Assembly (NCBI GenBank): GCA_050178015.1
Contig: JBFXGM010000006.1
Coordinates: 114,816-178,815, forward strand
DNA length: 64,000 bases
Origin: Gaoshiqia sp050178015
GTDB lineage: Bacteria > Bacteroidota > Bacteroidia > Bacteroidales > Prolixibacteraceae
Reading direction: 5' to 3'
Part shown: positions 24,385-32,922 of the stretch, in pieces
Layout: every line of letters begins with the position of its first letter
Position numbering within the stretch: position 1 is the stretch's first letter
Notes under the pieces: model-generated
The model's input: the letters and a program-made list of their open reading frames with translations, nothing else
Database searches by the model: none
Told to the model about the DNA's origin: nothing
Position numbers and translations under genes: made by a program

Positions 24385-24559
24385 TTTTTTTAGTGTTGAA
24401 ACACATTTAGCAAAAATTGTTGGAACGCGAAGACACAACGACGCGAAGGAAGGATAGGTATTGTCTTTGTTGTCTCGTAATCGTTGTATTCAATCGTCAA
24501 TCAATGATCGTTTTTCGTTAATCGACAATCAACTTCATTGTAAATTATGCCCTATGTGC
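24385..24559. other. Unusually long spacer between the two transketolase subunits
   Basis: 175 bases without a coding region, while other gaps in this operon run from 4 to 117 bases. It contains CCTATGTGCCTATGTGG, a direct repeat, ATCGTCAATCAATGATCG and GAAGACACAACGACGCGAAGG, the type of low-complexity phrase that recurs between genes in Bacteroidota. No T-run terminator is visible. Confidence 0.5.
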
Positions 24560-25399
24560 CTATGTGGTTAAACTCTCCAATTGCGCGTCCAGTTCGGCCA
24601 ACGCTTTTTCGTATTCTTCATCCGAAGGAACACCGTGATGCCATTTTTTCACATCTTCCATAAAGCTGATGCCTTTGCCTTTCACGGTGTTGGCCAGCAC
24701 GAAAGTTGGCTTGCCGGGAACTGTGGGAGCGGCGTTCAGCACCTCACGCAACTGTGCAAAATCGTGCCCGTCCACTTCAACGACGTTCCATCCAAATGCC
24801 CGCCATTTATCGTCAATCGGGTGCGGGCTGCACACTTCTGCATTGCGTCCTGTAATTTGCAGCGTGTTGTGGTCGAGAATGGCCACCAGGTTGTCGAGTT
24901 TGTAGTGGGCCGCCATCATCGCTGCTTCCCAGTTCGAACCTTCGGCCAGTTCGCCGTCGCCCAGCAGGGTGAAAACCCGGTACGGCGCTCCGTTTTTTTT
25001 GGCAGCCAAAGCCAGGCCTGCGCTGACAGGCAATCCGTGCCCAAGGGCGCCGGTGTTGAACTCGATGCCTTTCACCTTGCGCGTGGGGTGCCCAACGTAT
25101 TTCGACTGGTATTTGCACAGCGTTTCGAGGTCGCTCATCGGAAAGAAACCGGCATCGGCCAGCACCACGTAAAGCGCTTCAACGGCATGTCCTTTACTTT
25201 GGATGTATCGGTCGCGGTTCGGATCGGTTACCGTTTCTGGCGACACGTTCAGCACATCGTTGTACAGCACGCTCAGGATGTCGATGCACGACAAGTCGCC
25301 CCCGGTGTGCCCCGCGTTGGCCAGTTTGATGTATTTCAGCAGAGCCTTTCGCAAATGAACCGACTTTTGCTCCAGCTCTTGATTGGTGTATTTTTTCAT
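24560..25399 (-). CDS. Transketolase N-terminal subunit, possibly apulose-4-phosphate transketolase subunit A
   Basis: 279 residues from the ATG at 25399 (MKKYTNQELEQ); an earlier Met nine codons upstream has no family support. The TPP-binding GDG...N motif is present in LLGDGELAEGSNWEAAMMAA and LVAILDHN, with GHTGGDLSCIDILSVLY near the start and NTGALGHGLPVSAGLALAAK before it. It forms the diphosphate half of the heterodimer whose other half follows downstream. Position after an L-fucose/arabinose-isomerase-like enzyme and an FGGY kinase supports a pentose catabolic role. Confidence 0.88.
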   Translation of the reverse strand: MKKYTNQELEQKSVHLRKALLKYIKLANAGHTGGDLSCIDILSVLYNDVLNVSPETVTDPNRDRYIQSKGHAVEALYVVLADAGFFPMSDLETLCKYQSKYVGHPTRKVKGIEFNTGALGHGLPVSAGLALAAKKNGAPYRVFTLLGDGELAEGSNWEAAMMAAHYKLDNLVAILDHNTLQITGRNAEVCSPHPIDDKWRAFGWNVVEVDGHDFAQLREVLNAAPTVPGKPTFVLANTVKGKGISFMEDVKKWHHGVPSDEEYEKALAELDAQLESLTT

Positions 25400-25482
25400 T
25401 TTAAGATTCCAAGTTCCAAGTTTCAAGTTCCGGGATGGCCTGTTTTCTCTCCGGCAGTTGCCGGAAGGCCAGGAGGAGCTTT

Positions 25483-26898
25483 CTATTCGTGTTTGTAAAC
25501 CTCCCAGCCCAGGTAGTTTTCGATGGCTTCTTCCAGTATTTCGGAAACATGTCCGCGAACCATAGCCACGTGGTGCTCGAAGCCGTTCTTACACATGTAT
25601 TTCATTAGGTTTTGCAGGTTCGGGATTTCGCAAACAGCAATACCGCCATCCATTCCGTACGGATCGTCGGTCATGGTGCCTTCGCCGAGGTACGATTTGA
25701 TTAGTCCTTTGTTGTCGTCGGTTGAGATGCGGAAATAGGTCATATCCCCGGCGGCCACTTTACCTTTTACGGCGCCGAAAGTATCTTCTCTGCCCAGCAC
25801 GGTTCCCAGCACATCCAGGCTGCCGATCTCAATTTCGTTTTGGAAGAATGATTTCGGGTAGTTGCTGCAATGGGTGCAAACCACCTTGTTACGGTCGTCG
25901 GCAAAATTGTTGTTCCAGTCGAGGATGGCCGAAGGTGTTTGGGCGGCCAGCGCCAGGGCATACATGGAGATGGTTCCGGCCACATCCACTTCACAAGCCG
26001 ACGGCATGAGTTTTTCACCCATCATGCTCATGGTAACGCAGGCAGCGCAGCCATAGTTTTTCTCGATTGATTCCCAGCATTGCAGGGCCGAAATATTGAT
26101 GTCGTTTTCGTTGATCCAGTTTTCAACAGCCAGGCCAAATCGGGCTTGTTTGGCAATTTTGCCTTTGCTCGCAATTCCGCAGGCGCCATAGGCCTGAATG
26201 GCTTCCACTTTTTCTTTTACGGCCGGGTCATTTTCGCCGATTTTGTTGGCGGCGGCAATAATTTCCGACATGTCAACCGGGACCACCGTGATGCCGTATT
26301 TTTGCAACAGTTTTTCGCTGTAACGCATGGTCTGGAACCCGATGGGACGGGTACCGATGGCGCCGACGCGCAGGTTGCTCAGGCCTTTCACTACGCGGCA
26401 AACACCGGCGAATTTCAGCAGGTCGGCGGTGAACTCTTTGCTGTCGAGGCTGTATGTGTGGTAAATGGTGTCGGTAAATTTAACCCCGTACTGGTAGAAG
26501 TTATTGCAAACAGAAAGCTTCCCGCAGAAGGCATCGCGGCGGCTTTTTACATCCACTTTGTCGTTGTCGTCGTCGCAGGCCTGTACCAACACCGGCACAT
26601 TCAAACCCGACATTTTGATGGAGTTGACCACGCCTAGCTCGTCGCCGAAGTTGGGCAGTACCACCAGGATACCGTCAATGATGTCGGCGTTTTTCTTGAA
26701 TAAAGCGGCACATTTCACGGCATCGGCATATCCTTCGATGTTTCCGGTTGGGGTTTCGCTTTCAGGCAAAATCACATAACCGAATCCCATGGTTTCGAGC
26801 TTGCTCAGTACTTTCTGGCGGGCATCTACGGCCAGCTTAAAATTGAAAATATTCCGGGTGGCGATAATCACGCCAAAAGTTTGTTTTTGAGTTTTCAT
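25483..26898 (-). CDS. L-fucose/L-arabinose isomerase-family sugar isomerase
   Basis: 471 residues, the usual size for the family. The N-terminal Rossmann-like region (FGVIIATRNIFNFKLAVDAR, GILVVLPNFGDELGV) and middle part (LRVGAIGTRPIGFQTMRYSE) match fucose/arabinose isomerase-like proteins; the C-terminal domain includes CEVDVAGTISMYALALAAQ, with acidic residues likely to bind manganese, and HCSNYPKSFF. It should interconvert an aldose and a ketose. It lies 30 bases after the FGGY kinase gene and before the split transketolase. In context D-apiose to D-apulose is the favoured guess; L-fucose or D-arabinose remain possible because no aldolase is present to decide. Confidence 0.8.
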   Translation of the reverse strand: MKTQKQTFGVIIATRNIFNFKLAVDARQKVLSKLETMGFGYVILPESETPTGNIEGYADAVKCAALFKKNADIIDGILVVLPNFGDELGVVNSIKMSGLNVPVLVQACDDDNDKVDVKSRRDAFCGKLSVCNNFYQYGVKFTDTIYHTYSLDSKEFTADLLKFAGVCRVVKGLSNLRVGAIGTRPIGFQTMRYSEKLLQKYGITVVPVDMSEIIAAANKIGENDPAVKEKVEAIQAYGACGIASKGKIAKQARFGLAVENWINENDINISALQCWESIEKNYGCAACVTMSMMGEKLMPSACEVDVAGTISMYALALAAQTPSAILDWNNNFADDRNKVVCTHCSNYPKSFFQNEIEIGSLDVLGTVLGREDTFGAVKGKVAAGDMTYFRISTDDNKGLIKSYLGEGTMTDDPYGMDGGIAVCEIPNLQNLMKYMCKNGFEHHVAMVRGHVSEILEEAIENYLGWEVYKHE

Positions 26899-26928
26899 GA
26901 TTCAATATTTTTTGATTTATAATTTCAA

Positions 26929-28425
26929 TTAATTCAGCCGGGCGCGCTCAACAGCTTTCTGCCAACCGGCTACCAATCCTGCTATTTCTTCTTTGGTTTG
27001 TTTGGGGTGATAAGTTTTTCCTGCCACCCGGAGTTGTACCAGTTCGTCGGGGTTACTCCAAAAGCCGAAAGCCAAACCTGCCATGTAGGCCGAACCCAGC
27101 GCTGAGGCTTCCTCAATTTCGGAAGGCGAGACTTCCTGCTGCAACAAGTCCGATTGAAATTGCATGAGAAATTTGTTGCGGGTAGGGCCACCGTCCACAC
27201 GCAATTCCTTCAGTTGAATGCCGCCCTTTTCTTCTATCAGGCTAATCAGGTCGTTTACCTGGAAGGCAATGCTTTCGAGTGCCGCGCGTACAATGTGCGC
27301 TTTGGTGGTGTTTCGGCCCATGCCCGAAAGGCAGGCACGGGCTTGGTTGTCCCAGTACGGCGCGCCCAAACCGACGAAAGCCGGCACGAAATAAACGTTG
27401 TTGTTATCGGCCACCGAGTTCGCCAGGGCTTCGGTTTCCGAGGCATGGTTGATGAGCCCGACTTCGTTTTTCAGCCAGTTAAGCGTGTCGCCGGTGCAGT
27501 GGATGTTTCCTTCGAATACATAATGGATTTGCTTACCGCAGCTGTAACCGATCGAGGTTACCAGCCCCTGCGGGGCATCCAGGGCTTTGGTGCCAATGTT
27601 CATCATGATGGATGAGCCGGTGCCGTAAGTCGCTTTGGCCATCCCGGTTTTGAAACAGGTTTGACCAAACAGCGCCCCGTGCGAGTCGCCGATAAGGCCG
27701 GCAATTGGTTTGCCGGTTTCGAACAAGATACCGGGTTCGGTATGTCCGGCTACTTCGTCGCTGAAGCGAACTTCGGGGAACATGTTGCGGTACAAACCAA
27801 ACAATTCGATTAGCTCGTTGTCCCAATTCAATGTATGGATATTGAACAGCATGGTGCGGCAGGCATTTGAGTAGTCGGTGGCATGTACTTTTCCGCCGGT
27901 CAGTTTCCACAACAGCCAGCTGTCCATGGTTCCTAAAAGTAGTTCGCCTTTTTCTGCTTGTTCTTTCAAACCGGGTGTGTTTTGCATGATCCAGCTCAGC
28001 TTGCTGGCCGAGAAATAGGGATCAATGAGCAAGCCGGTTTTGCTGCGGATCAAATCTTCGTATCCTTTCGATTTTAATTCGCTGCAAAGCTGCGCGCCGC
28101 GCTGGCATTGCCAAACCGCTGCGTTCGCAACCGGTAACCCCGTATTTTTATCCCAGATGAGTGCCGTTTCGCGTTGGTTGGTGATGGCAATTCCGGCAAG
28201 TTCGTCTTCCGTAACCTTTTGTTCGGTCATTACCTGCCGCATCGCTTCGCAAGTATTGTTAAAAATTTCAACCGGATCGTGCTCGACAAATCCCGCTTGC
28301 GGGTAAAATTGCCGGTGCGGAATAGTGGTCCGTTGTTTCAGCTTTCCGCATTTGTCAAACAGAATGGCCTTGGTTGCCGATGTGCTTTGATCGATGGCCA
28401 GAATGTATTTTCCGTCTTTTTCCAT
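26929..28425 (-). CDS. FGGY-family carbohydrate kinase, glycerol-kinase-like, possibly apulose kinase
   Basis: 498 residues. It resembles glycerol kinase over its length: AIDQSTSATKAILFD, ITNQRETALIWDKNTGLP, TMDSWLLWKLTGG, NACRTMLFNIHTLNW and ATYGTGSSIMMNIG. Residues matching the glycerol-binding Arg-Glu (QRET), Trp (VWQ) and Asp (GD) are kept. However, the usual GDQQAALFGQ reads GDSHGALFGQ and the VWQDRR region reads VWQCQR, so a larger substrate is likely. It is the first gene of the operon, 224 bases beyond the DeoR gene. An isomerase and transketolase follow, which favours a ketopentose such as apulose over glycerol. Confidence 0.85.
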   Translation of the reverse strand: MEKDGKYILAIDQSTSATKAILFDKCGKLKQRTTIPHRQFYPQAGFVEHDPVEIFNNTCEAMRQVMTEQKVTEDELAGIAITNQRETALIWDKNTGLPVANAAVWQCQRGAQLCSELKSKGYEDLIRSKTGLLIDPYFSASKLSWIMQNTPGLKEQAEKGELLLGTMDSWLLWKLTGGKVHATDYSNACRTMLFNIHTLNWDNELIELFGLYRNMFPEVRFSDEVAGHTEPGILFETGKPIAGLIGDSHGALFGQTCFKTGMAKATYGTGSSIMMNIGTKALDAPQGLVTSIGYSCGKQIHYVFEGNIHCTGDTLNWLKNEVGLINHASETEALANSVADNNNVYFVPAFVGLGAPYWDNQARACLSGMGRNTTKAHIVRAALESIAFQVNDLISLIEEKGGIQLKELRVDGGPTRNKFLMQFQSDLLQQEVSPSEIEEASALGSAYMAGLAFGFWSNPDELVQLRVAGKTYHPKQTKEEIAGLVAGWQKAVERARLN

Positions 28426-28473
28426 GTATTTTTCAGCCTTGATTTTTGAAATAAACCCATTTTTGTTTGTTGG

Positions 28474-28550
28474 GAATATTTTCGATGATTTTCGAAAACA
28501 AAAATAAAAGAAAAAATACGAAAATATTCAGAACGGAAGAAATATTTTCG
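28474..28550 (-). promoter_or_regulatory. Repeated TTTTCG operator array in front of the kinase-led operon
   Basis: AATATTTTCG occurs at 28475-28484 and 28541-28550 on the plus strand and inverted at 28519-28528; a TTTTCGAAAA palindrome is at 28489-28498. The first and second form an 11-base perfect inverted repeat (GAATATTTTCG and CGAAAATATTC). Spacings are near whole helical turns. A candidate -7 box for the minus strand, TATTTTTG, lies among them at 28499-28506. This is the expected site for the adjacent DeoR protein. Confidence 0.6.
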
Positions 28551-28649
28551 GAAAGAATCGGCAGTGAGTAAATATATGGATCTAATTCCTGCGAAAGAAG
28601 TTGTTCGCTTCCGGGGTGACGTGTGCAATAAACCCTGTCCGGTTGGATT

Positions 28650-29411
28650 TCAGGCGAGGATCATTTTGATGTCGTTTTTTTGGAGCATTTCGATTTCTTC
28701 CTGTTTGATTTTCGAATCGGTGATCAGGTAATCGATGAGCGACAAGGCGCCCAGGCTGGCAAAGGAACTTTTCCCGATTTTGGTAGAATCGGCCACCAGG
28801 TACACTGCATTGGCCGATTCAATCATGGCCCGTTTTACACAAATATCGCTGATGCTGGGGTAGGTAAGTCCCGATTTCAGGGTAATTCCGGCGGTGGCCA
28901 GAAAGAGTTTGTCCACATGAAGATCGTTGAAAAAGTCGGCTGCTTTTTGTCCGGTAAGCGATAGGGTCGGGGCCTTAAATTCACCTCCGGTCAGCACGAG
29001 ATTGATTTCGGGATCGGCGCCGAGAATGAGTGCAATGTTTAAAGAGTTGGTAATTACCGTCAGGTTTTTGAATCCGGAAATCAACTTGGCAATTTCGGTG
29101 GTGGTCGAACCCGAATCCAGGATAATGGTATCGCCATCGTGGATAAATTCCAGTGCTTTTTGGGCGATCGCTGCTTTTTCGGTCAGGTTTTCCTGATTTT
29201 GAAGGGCTATATTTTTTACATTGAGGCCGATGTTTTTCAAATAAGCACCTCCATGCTCCCGCTCAACGAAGCCGTCTTTTTCCAGTTTTTCAAGGTCCTG
29301 CCGGATCGTTACTTCGGTCACTTTAAATATTTTGCTTAGTTGCAGCACTTTCGCATGACCATCCTCACGGATCATTTCCAGAATTTTTTCTCGTCGTTGA
29401 TTGGGTAACAT
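28650..29411 (-). CDS. DeoR-family transcriptional repressor of the sugar operon
   Basis: 253 residues. The N-terminal winged helix begins NQRREKILEMIREDGHAKVL and includes FKVTEVTIRQDLEKLEKDGF and REHGGAYL, the DeoR HTH signature. The C-terminal DeoR sensor domain has ILDSGSTTTEIAKLI, LTVITNSLNIALIL, LVLTGGEF and FLATAGITLKSGLT. Such repressors respond to phosphorylated sugars. It lies upstream of the FGGY kinase in the same direction, separated by 224 bases that hold the repeated TTTTCG motifs, and 27 bases after ribB. It most likely represses the 19.6-28.4 kb operon until a sugar phosphate is made. Confidence 0.92.
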   Translation of the reverse strand: MLPNQRREKILEMIREDGHAKVLQLSKIFKVTEVTIRQDLEKLEKDGFVEREHGGAYLKNIGLNVKNIALQNQENLTEKAAIAQKALEFIHDGDTIILDSGSTTTEIAKLISGFKNLTVITNSLNIALILGADPEINLVLTGGEFKAPTLSLTGQKAADFFNDLHVDKLFLATAGITLKSGLTYPSISDICVKRAMIESANAVYLVADSTKIGKSSFASLGALSLIDYLITDSKIKQEEIEMLQKNDIKMILA

Positions 29412-29438
29412 ATTGTTCGGATTTTGAGGATTTGCTAA

Positions 29439-30065
29439 TTACAGGTTTTTGTCGTTCAGATATTCAGTCAATCCTTTGATGGTGATTAATTTCAAGCCGT
29501 GTGTTTGTGCCAGGACCAACAATTCCGGATAGCGTGCCATGGTTCCGTCCGGGTTCATAATTTCAACCAACGCCCCGGCTGGTTTCAGACCGGCCAGCTT
29601 TGCCAGTTCGACTGTTGCTTCGGTATGGCCCGGACGTTCCCGCAGTCCACCCGGATGTGCAATGATGGGGAAAATGTGTCCCGGGCGTCCAAGCTCTTCT
29701 GGTTTTGTTTGCGGGTTGGCCAGGGCGTTCAGCGTTTTTGCCCGGTCGCTGGCCGATATTCCGGTCGTGCAACCTTGGGTCATTAAATCGACTGAAACCG
29801 TGAAATTGGTGCTGTTTAATGCTGTATTGCTTTGTACCATTCGTGCCAAATTAAGCTCCTTGCAGCGTTCTTCGGTCAGCGCAGCGCAAATCAACCCTCG
29901 CCCATGAGTGGCCATGAAATTCACAAATTCAGGGGTAACCAGTTCGGCAGCGGCAATAAAATCGCCCTCATTCTCGCGGGTTTCATCGTCGGTTACAATA
30001 ATGATGTTGCCTTTCCTGATTTCCTCAATCGCTTCTTCGATATCTTGATGTTGAAATTTCGCCAT
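29439..30065 (-). CDS. ribB: 3,4-dihydroxy-2-butanone 4-phosphate synthase
   Basis: 208 residues, the size of stand-alone RibB. Conserved active-site sequences are VTDDETRENEGDFI near residue 25, ATHGRGLICAALTEERC, FTVSVDLMTQGCTTGISASDRA, HPGGLRERPGHTEATVELA and ALVEIMNPDGTMAR. It makes L-3,4-dihydroxy-2-butanone 4-phosphate and formate from ribulose 5-phosphate for riboflavin. Many Bacteroidota carry a fused RibBA, but no GTP cyclohydrolase II domain is attached here. It is 27 bases before the DeoR gene, probably in the same transcript. Confidence 0.9.
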   Translation of the reverse strand: MAKFQHQDIEEAIEEIRKGNIIIVTDDETRENEGDFIAAAELVTPEFVNFMATHGRGLICAALTEERCKELNLARMVQSNTALNSTNFTVSVDLMTQGCTTGISASDRAKTLNALANPQTKPEELGRPGHIFPIIAHPGGLRERPGHTEATVELAKLAGLKPAGALVEIMNPDGTMARYPELLVLAQTHGLKLITIKGLTEYLNDKNL

Positions 30066-30088
30066 GCTAAGTTTTTAAAATAAAAAAG

Positions 30089-30116
30089 CAAATATATAAA
30101 ATATAAAATAAGCAAA
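30089..30116 (-). promoter_or_regulatory. Candidate promoter of ribB and the DeoR gene
   Basis: On the minus strand TTTG (30113-30116) and TATATTTG (30089-30096) fit the Bacteroidota promoter pattern with a 16-base spacing, about 20 bases before the ribB start. Confidence 0.4.
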
Positions 30117-30158
30117 AAGAAAAGATAAACGTAATTGGTCGGGGCAGAATAATGAAAG

Positions 30159-30231
30159 AGCCTCACACGGGACTCGAACCCGCGACCTGCTCATTACGAA
30201 TGAGCTGCTCTACCAACTGAGCTAAAGAGGC
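30159..30231 (-). tRNA. tRNA-Thr (anticodon CGU)
   Basis: 73 bases without encoded CCA. The acceptor strand GCCTCTT is followed by TA, the D arm GCTCAGTTGGTAGAGC, and an anticodon arm with stem GCTCA/TGAGC and loop TTCGTAA, giving anticodon CGT (reads ACG, threonine). The T arm contains GGTTCGAGTCC. There is one T-T mismatch in the acceptor stem. It stands alone between ribB and lon. Confidence 0.93.
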
Positions 30232-30242
30232 CATTGCAAATG

Positions 30243-30250
30243 CAAATATA
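30243..30250 (-). promoter_or_regulatory. Candidate -7 box of tRNA-Thr
   Basis: TATATTTG on the minus strand, 11 bases before the tRNA 5' end, a perfect TAnnTTTG match. No clear TTTG is visible at the -33 position. Confidence 0.4.
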
Positions 30251-30296
30251 GAAAAATGGTGAATTGCCGCTTCGTGAATTCACCATTTTTTCTGTT

Positions 30297-32675
30297 TTAC
30301 CCCGGGAAGGCGATTTTGATGACATCCTCAAAATAATCCACAAGATGAACCGTCATTCCTTCTTTCAGATAATCAGGTAATTCAGCATAATCCTTCCGGT
30401 TATCGGATGGAAATATCAGTTCATAAACTTTAACGCGCCGGGCGGCAATGGTTTTCTCGCGAACACCTCCGATGGGCAATACTTTGCCCGTGAGGGTCAG
30501 TTCGCCGGTCATGGCCAGGCCTTTTCGGACAGCCTTTCCCCGAGCCAGTGAGTAAAGGGCCAGCGCCATCGTAATACCTGCCGACGGACCGTCTTTTGGG
30601 GTGGCGCCCGCAGGCACATGCAAATGGATAAAATGCTGGTCGAAAAAGCCTGACAAGGCCTTGTCTTTTGACAGCAGCGATTTGACATACGAAAAGGCGA
30701 TCTCGGCCGATTCCTGCATCACATTGCCCAGCTGACCGGTTTGTTTAAAGCCAATGTTTTTTCCTTTTACGGCAGAGGCCTCAATGTAAAGGGTGGCCCC
30801 GCCCATGGCCGTCCACGCCAGTCCGAGGGTAACACCGGGAATGGATTTCTTATACAGTTCTTCCGGCGAAAAGGGCGGTTGCCCCAGGTATTCCACCAAA
30901 TTTTTCTGGTTCACCTTTAGTTTTCCCGTTTCCTGTTCGGCATGCATCAGGGTAGCTTTGCGCATGATTTTTTTGATCTGGTTTTCCATGTTCCGCACAC
31001 CTGCCTCGCGGGCATAGCCATCGGCAATCATGGCCAGGGCCGAGTCGGTAATTTGGACCTCGCTGGCTTTCAGCCCGTGCTCTTTCCGTTGCTTGGGAAC
31101 CAGGTAGCGCTTGGCAATTTCCACTTTTTTTTCCAGGATATAGCCCGAAAGCTTGATGATCTCCATCCGGTCGAGCAGTGGTCGAGGAATGGTGTCGAGC
31201 TGGTTGGCAGTGGTTACAAACAGGATGTTTGACAAGTCGAAGCGGACGTCAAGGTAATGGTCCAGGAAGTCGCTGTTTTGTTCGGGGTCGAGCACCTCAA
31301 GCAGGGCTGCTGCCGGATCGCCCTGATAGCTGGCCCCGATTTTATCGATTTCATCCAGCATAATTACCGGGTTGGCTACTCCGGTACGTTTCAGGCTTTG
31401 GATCAGCTTGCCGGGCATGGCGCCAATGTAGGTGCGGCGGTGCCCTTTTATTTCGGCCTCGTCGCGCATGCCGCCAAGCGAGAAACGGTAAAATTTCCGC
31501 CCCAGGGCATCGGCAATCGACTTGCCAATAGAGGTTTTGCCCACTCCCGGCGGGCCAACCAGGTAAATAATGGACCCTGAAACCTTTCCACGCTTCACAA
31601 TGGTGCTGATAAATTCGAGGATGCGTTGCTTGACGTCGCCGAGGCCGTAATGCTGTTCATCCAGGATTTTTCGTGCTTTCGGCAGGTCGTAATTGTCGGG
31701 TGAATAGATTCCCCACGGAAGGTCGGTGAGCCATTTGAGATAGGTGCGCGAAACCTGGTATTCGGCAGAGCCCGATTCCAGTGTCTTTATTTTGTTCAGT
31801 TCCTCGCGGACAACAGTGGCTGCCTCGTCTGTCAGCTCCAGTTTTTTGATTTTTTTTTCAATGTTTTCAATCTCGGTGGTCTTGTCGTCTTTTTCCAGCC
31901 CCAATTCCTGTTTGATCACTTTTAGCTGTTCGCGAAGGAAAAATTCGCGTTGTTGCTTCGAAATTTTTTCTTCAATTTGTTTTTGAATGTCTTGTTGAAG
32001 CTGGTTCAGTTCAATTTCTTCTTTCAGTAACACCAACAGCTTCTCACTGCGTTCGTACAGGTCGTACGATTCCAGGATGGTTTGCAACTTTTCACCGTCG
32101 GCCGTCAGGAACGACCCCACCAAATCCATCAGCAATCCGGGCTTGTCCATGCCCACTTGCGAGAGGGCCAGCCGCATTTGTTCCTGAAACATCGGGTTTA
32201 GTTTGATCAGCTCTTTCACCGAGTTGATGACAGCCAGGGTATAGGCTTTTAACTCATTCGAGGGCGGCGCTTTTTCTTCATAATCATATTCTACCTGCCA
32301 CTGCGGAATTTTATCGCGGACAAATTCCTTTTTATGTTGAAAGCGTGTCAACCCCTGGGCGAAAAAATGGATGCTGTCATCGGTTTGGTTGATAATTTTG
32401 ATGATTTTCAGCACGGTGCCCGTGTGATATAAGCTTGAATTCAGATAATTGTTTTCATCCATTTCTCGGATGAGCGAAACGCCGATGAACCCGTTATTTT
32501 TTTCGTAGCCATGTTGAACGTACTGCGCCACTTTGGGACTGATAAATGTGAGGGGCAACGCCAACCCGGGGAAAATGGGCCTGTTTTCGAGCGGAAGGAC
32601 AACAATATTGTCAGGATAAATCTCTGAAACCAGCACCAGCCCGGAATTTCCAGCATGATTATTTTCCATGGCCAA
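30297..32675 (-). CDS. lon: ATP-dependent protease Lon
   Basis: 792 residues, within the normal range. The N-terminal substrate-binding LON domain (about 25-230) begins NIVVLPLENRPIFPGLALPL. A coiled-coil linker follows, then the AAA+ module with Walker A GPPGVGKTS and Walker B VIMLDEIDKIG. The C-terminal protease has the Ser-Lys dyad at Ser698 (DGPSAGI) and Lys741 (VREKTIAARR), 43 residues apart as in E. coli Lon. It degrades misfolded and regulatory proteins in the cytosol. A Met two codons after the first is an alternative start. It stands alone between tRNA-Thr and tpiA, all on the minus strand. Confidence 0.97.
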   Translation of the reverse strand: MAMENNHAGNSGLVLVSEIYPDNIVVLPLENRPIFPGLALPLTFISPKVAQYVQHGYEKNNGFIGVSLIREMDENNYLNSSLYHTGTVLKIIKIINQTDDSIHFFAQGLTRFQHKKEFVRDKIPQWQVEYDYEEKAPPSNELKAYTLAVINSVKELIKLNPMFQEQMRLALSQVGMDKPGLLMDLVGSFLTADGEKLQTILESYDLYERSEKLLVLLKEEIELNQLQQDIQKQIEEKISKQQREFFLREQLKVIKQELGLEKDDKTTEIENIEKKIKKLELTDEAATVVREELNKIKTLESGSAEYQVSRTYLKWLTDLPWGIYSPDNYDLPKARKILDEQHYGLGDVKQRILEFISTIVKRGKVSGSIIYLVGPPGVGKTSIGKSIADALGRKFYRFSLGGMRDEAEIKGHRRTYIGAMPGKLIQSLKRTGVANPVIMLDEIDKIGASYQGDPAAALLEVLDPEQNSDFLDHYLDVRFDLSNILFVTTANQLDTIPRPLLDRMEIIKLSGYILEKKVEIAKRYLVPKQRKEHGLKASEVQITDSALAMIADGYAREAGVRNMENQIKKIMRKATLMHAEQETGKLKVNQKNLVEYLGQPPFSPEELYKKSIPGVTLGLAWTAMGGATLYIEASAVKGKNIGFKQTGQLGNVMQESAEIAFSYVKSLLSKDKALSGFFDQHFIHLHVPAGATPKDGPSAGITMALALYSLARGKAVRKGLAMTGELTLTGKVLPIGGVREKTIAARRVKVYELIFPSDNRKDYAELPDYLKEGMTVHLVDYFEDVIKIAFPG

Positions 32676-32855
32676 TATGTATTATGGTTATCGTTTTTCC
32701 TTGTTTTTTGATTCTGTCAATTTATACGTGTTATTTCGGTCTTCAAAACATACGCCAGATAAAAAAGCGGTACGATTTGTCAGAAAAACTGTCAAAATGG
32801 TAGGACTGCTTGGTGATGCCTGATGGGGTGCCGTTGACAGGGCAGGAGTAAGGGC

Positions 32856-32888
32856 AAAAAAAATCCCGGTCGGGCAGGCCAACCGGGA
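32856..32888 (-). terminator. Rho-independent terminator of tpiA
   Basis: On the minus strand TCCCGGT (32882-32888) pairs with ACCGGGA (32864-32870) around an 11-base loop, followed by a run of eight T. It lies 35 bases beyond the tpiA stop. Confidence 0.85.
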
Positions 32889-32922
32889 CAGGTATTTGGT
32901 AAATCAATAATTTCTTCAGCAA

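Noticed and set aside
24581..25498. 305-codon plus-strand frame across the transketolase N-terminal gene
   Set aside because: Antisense to a gene with a clear TPP motif; the translation shows no family.
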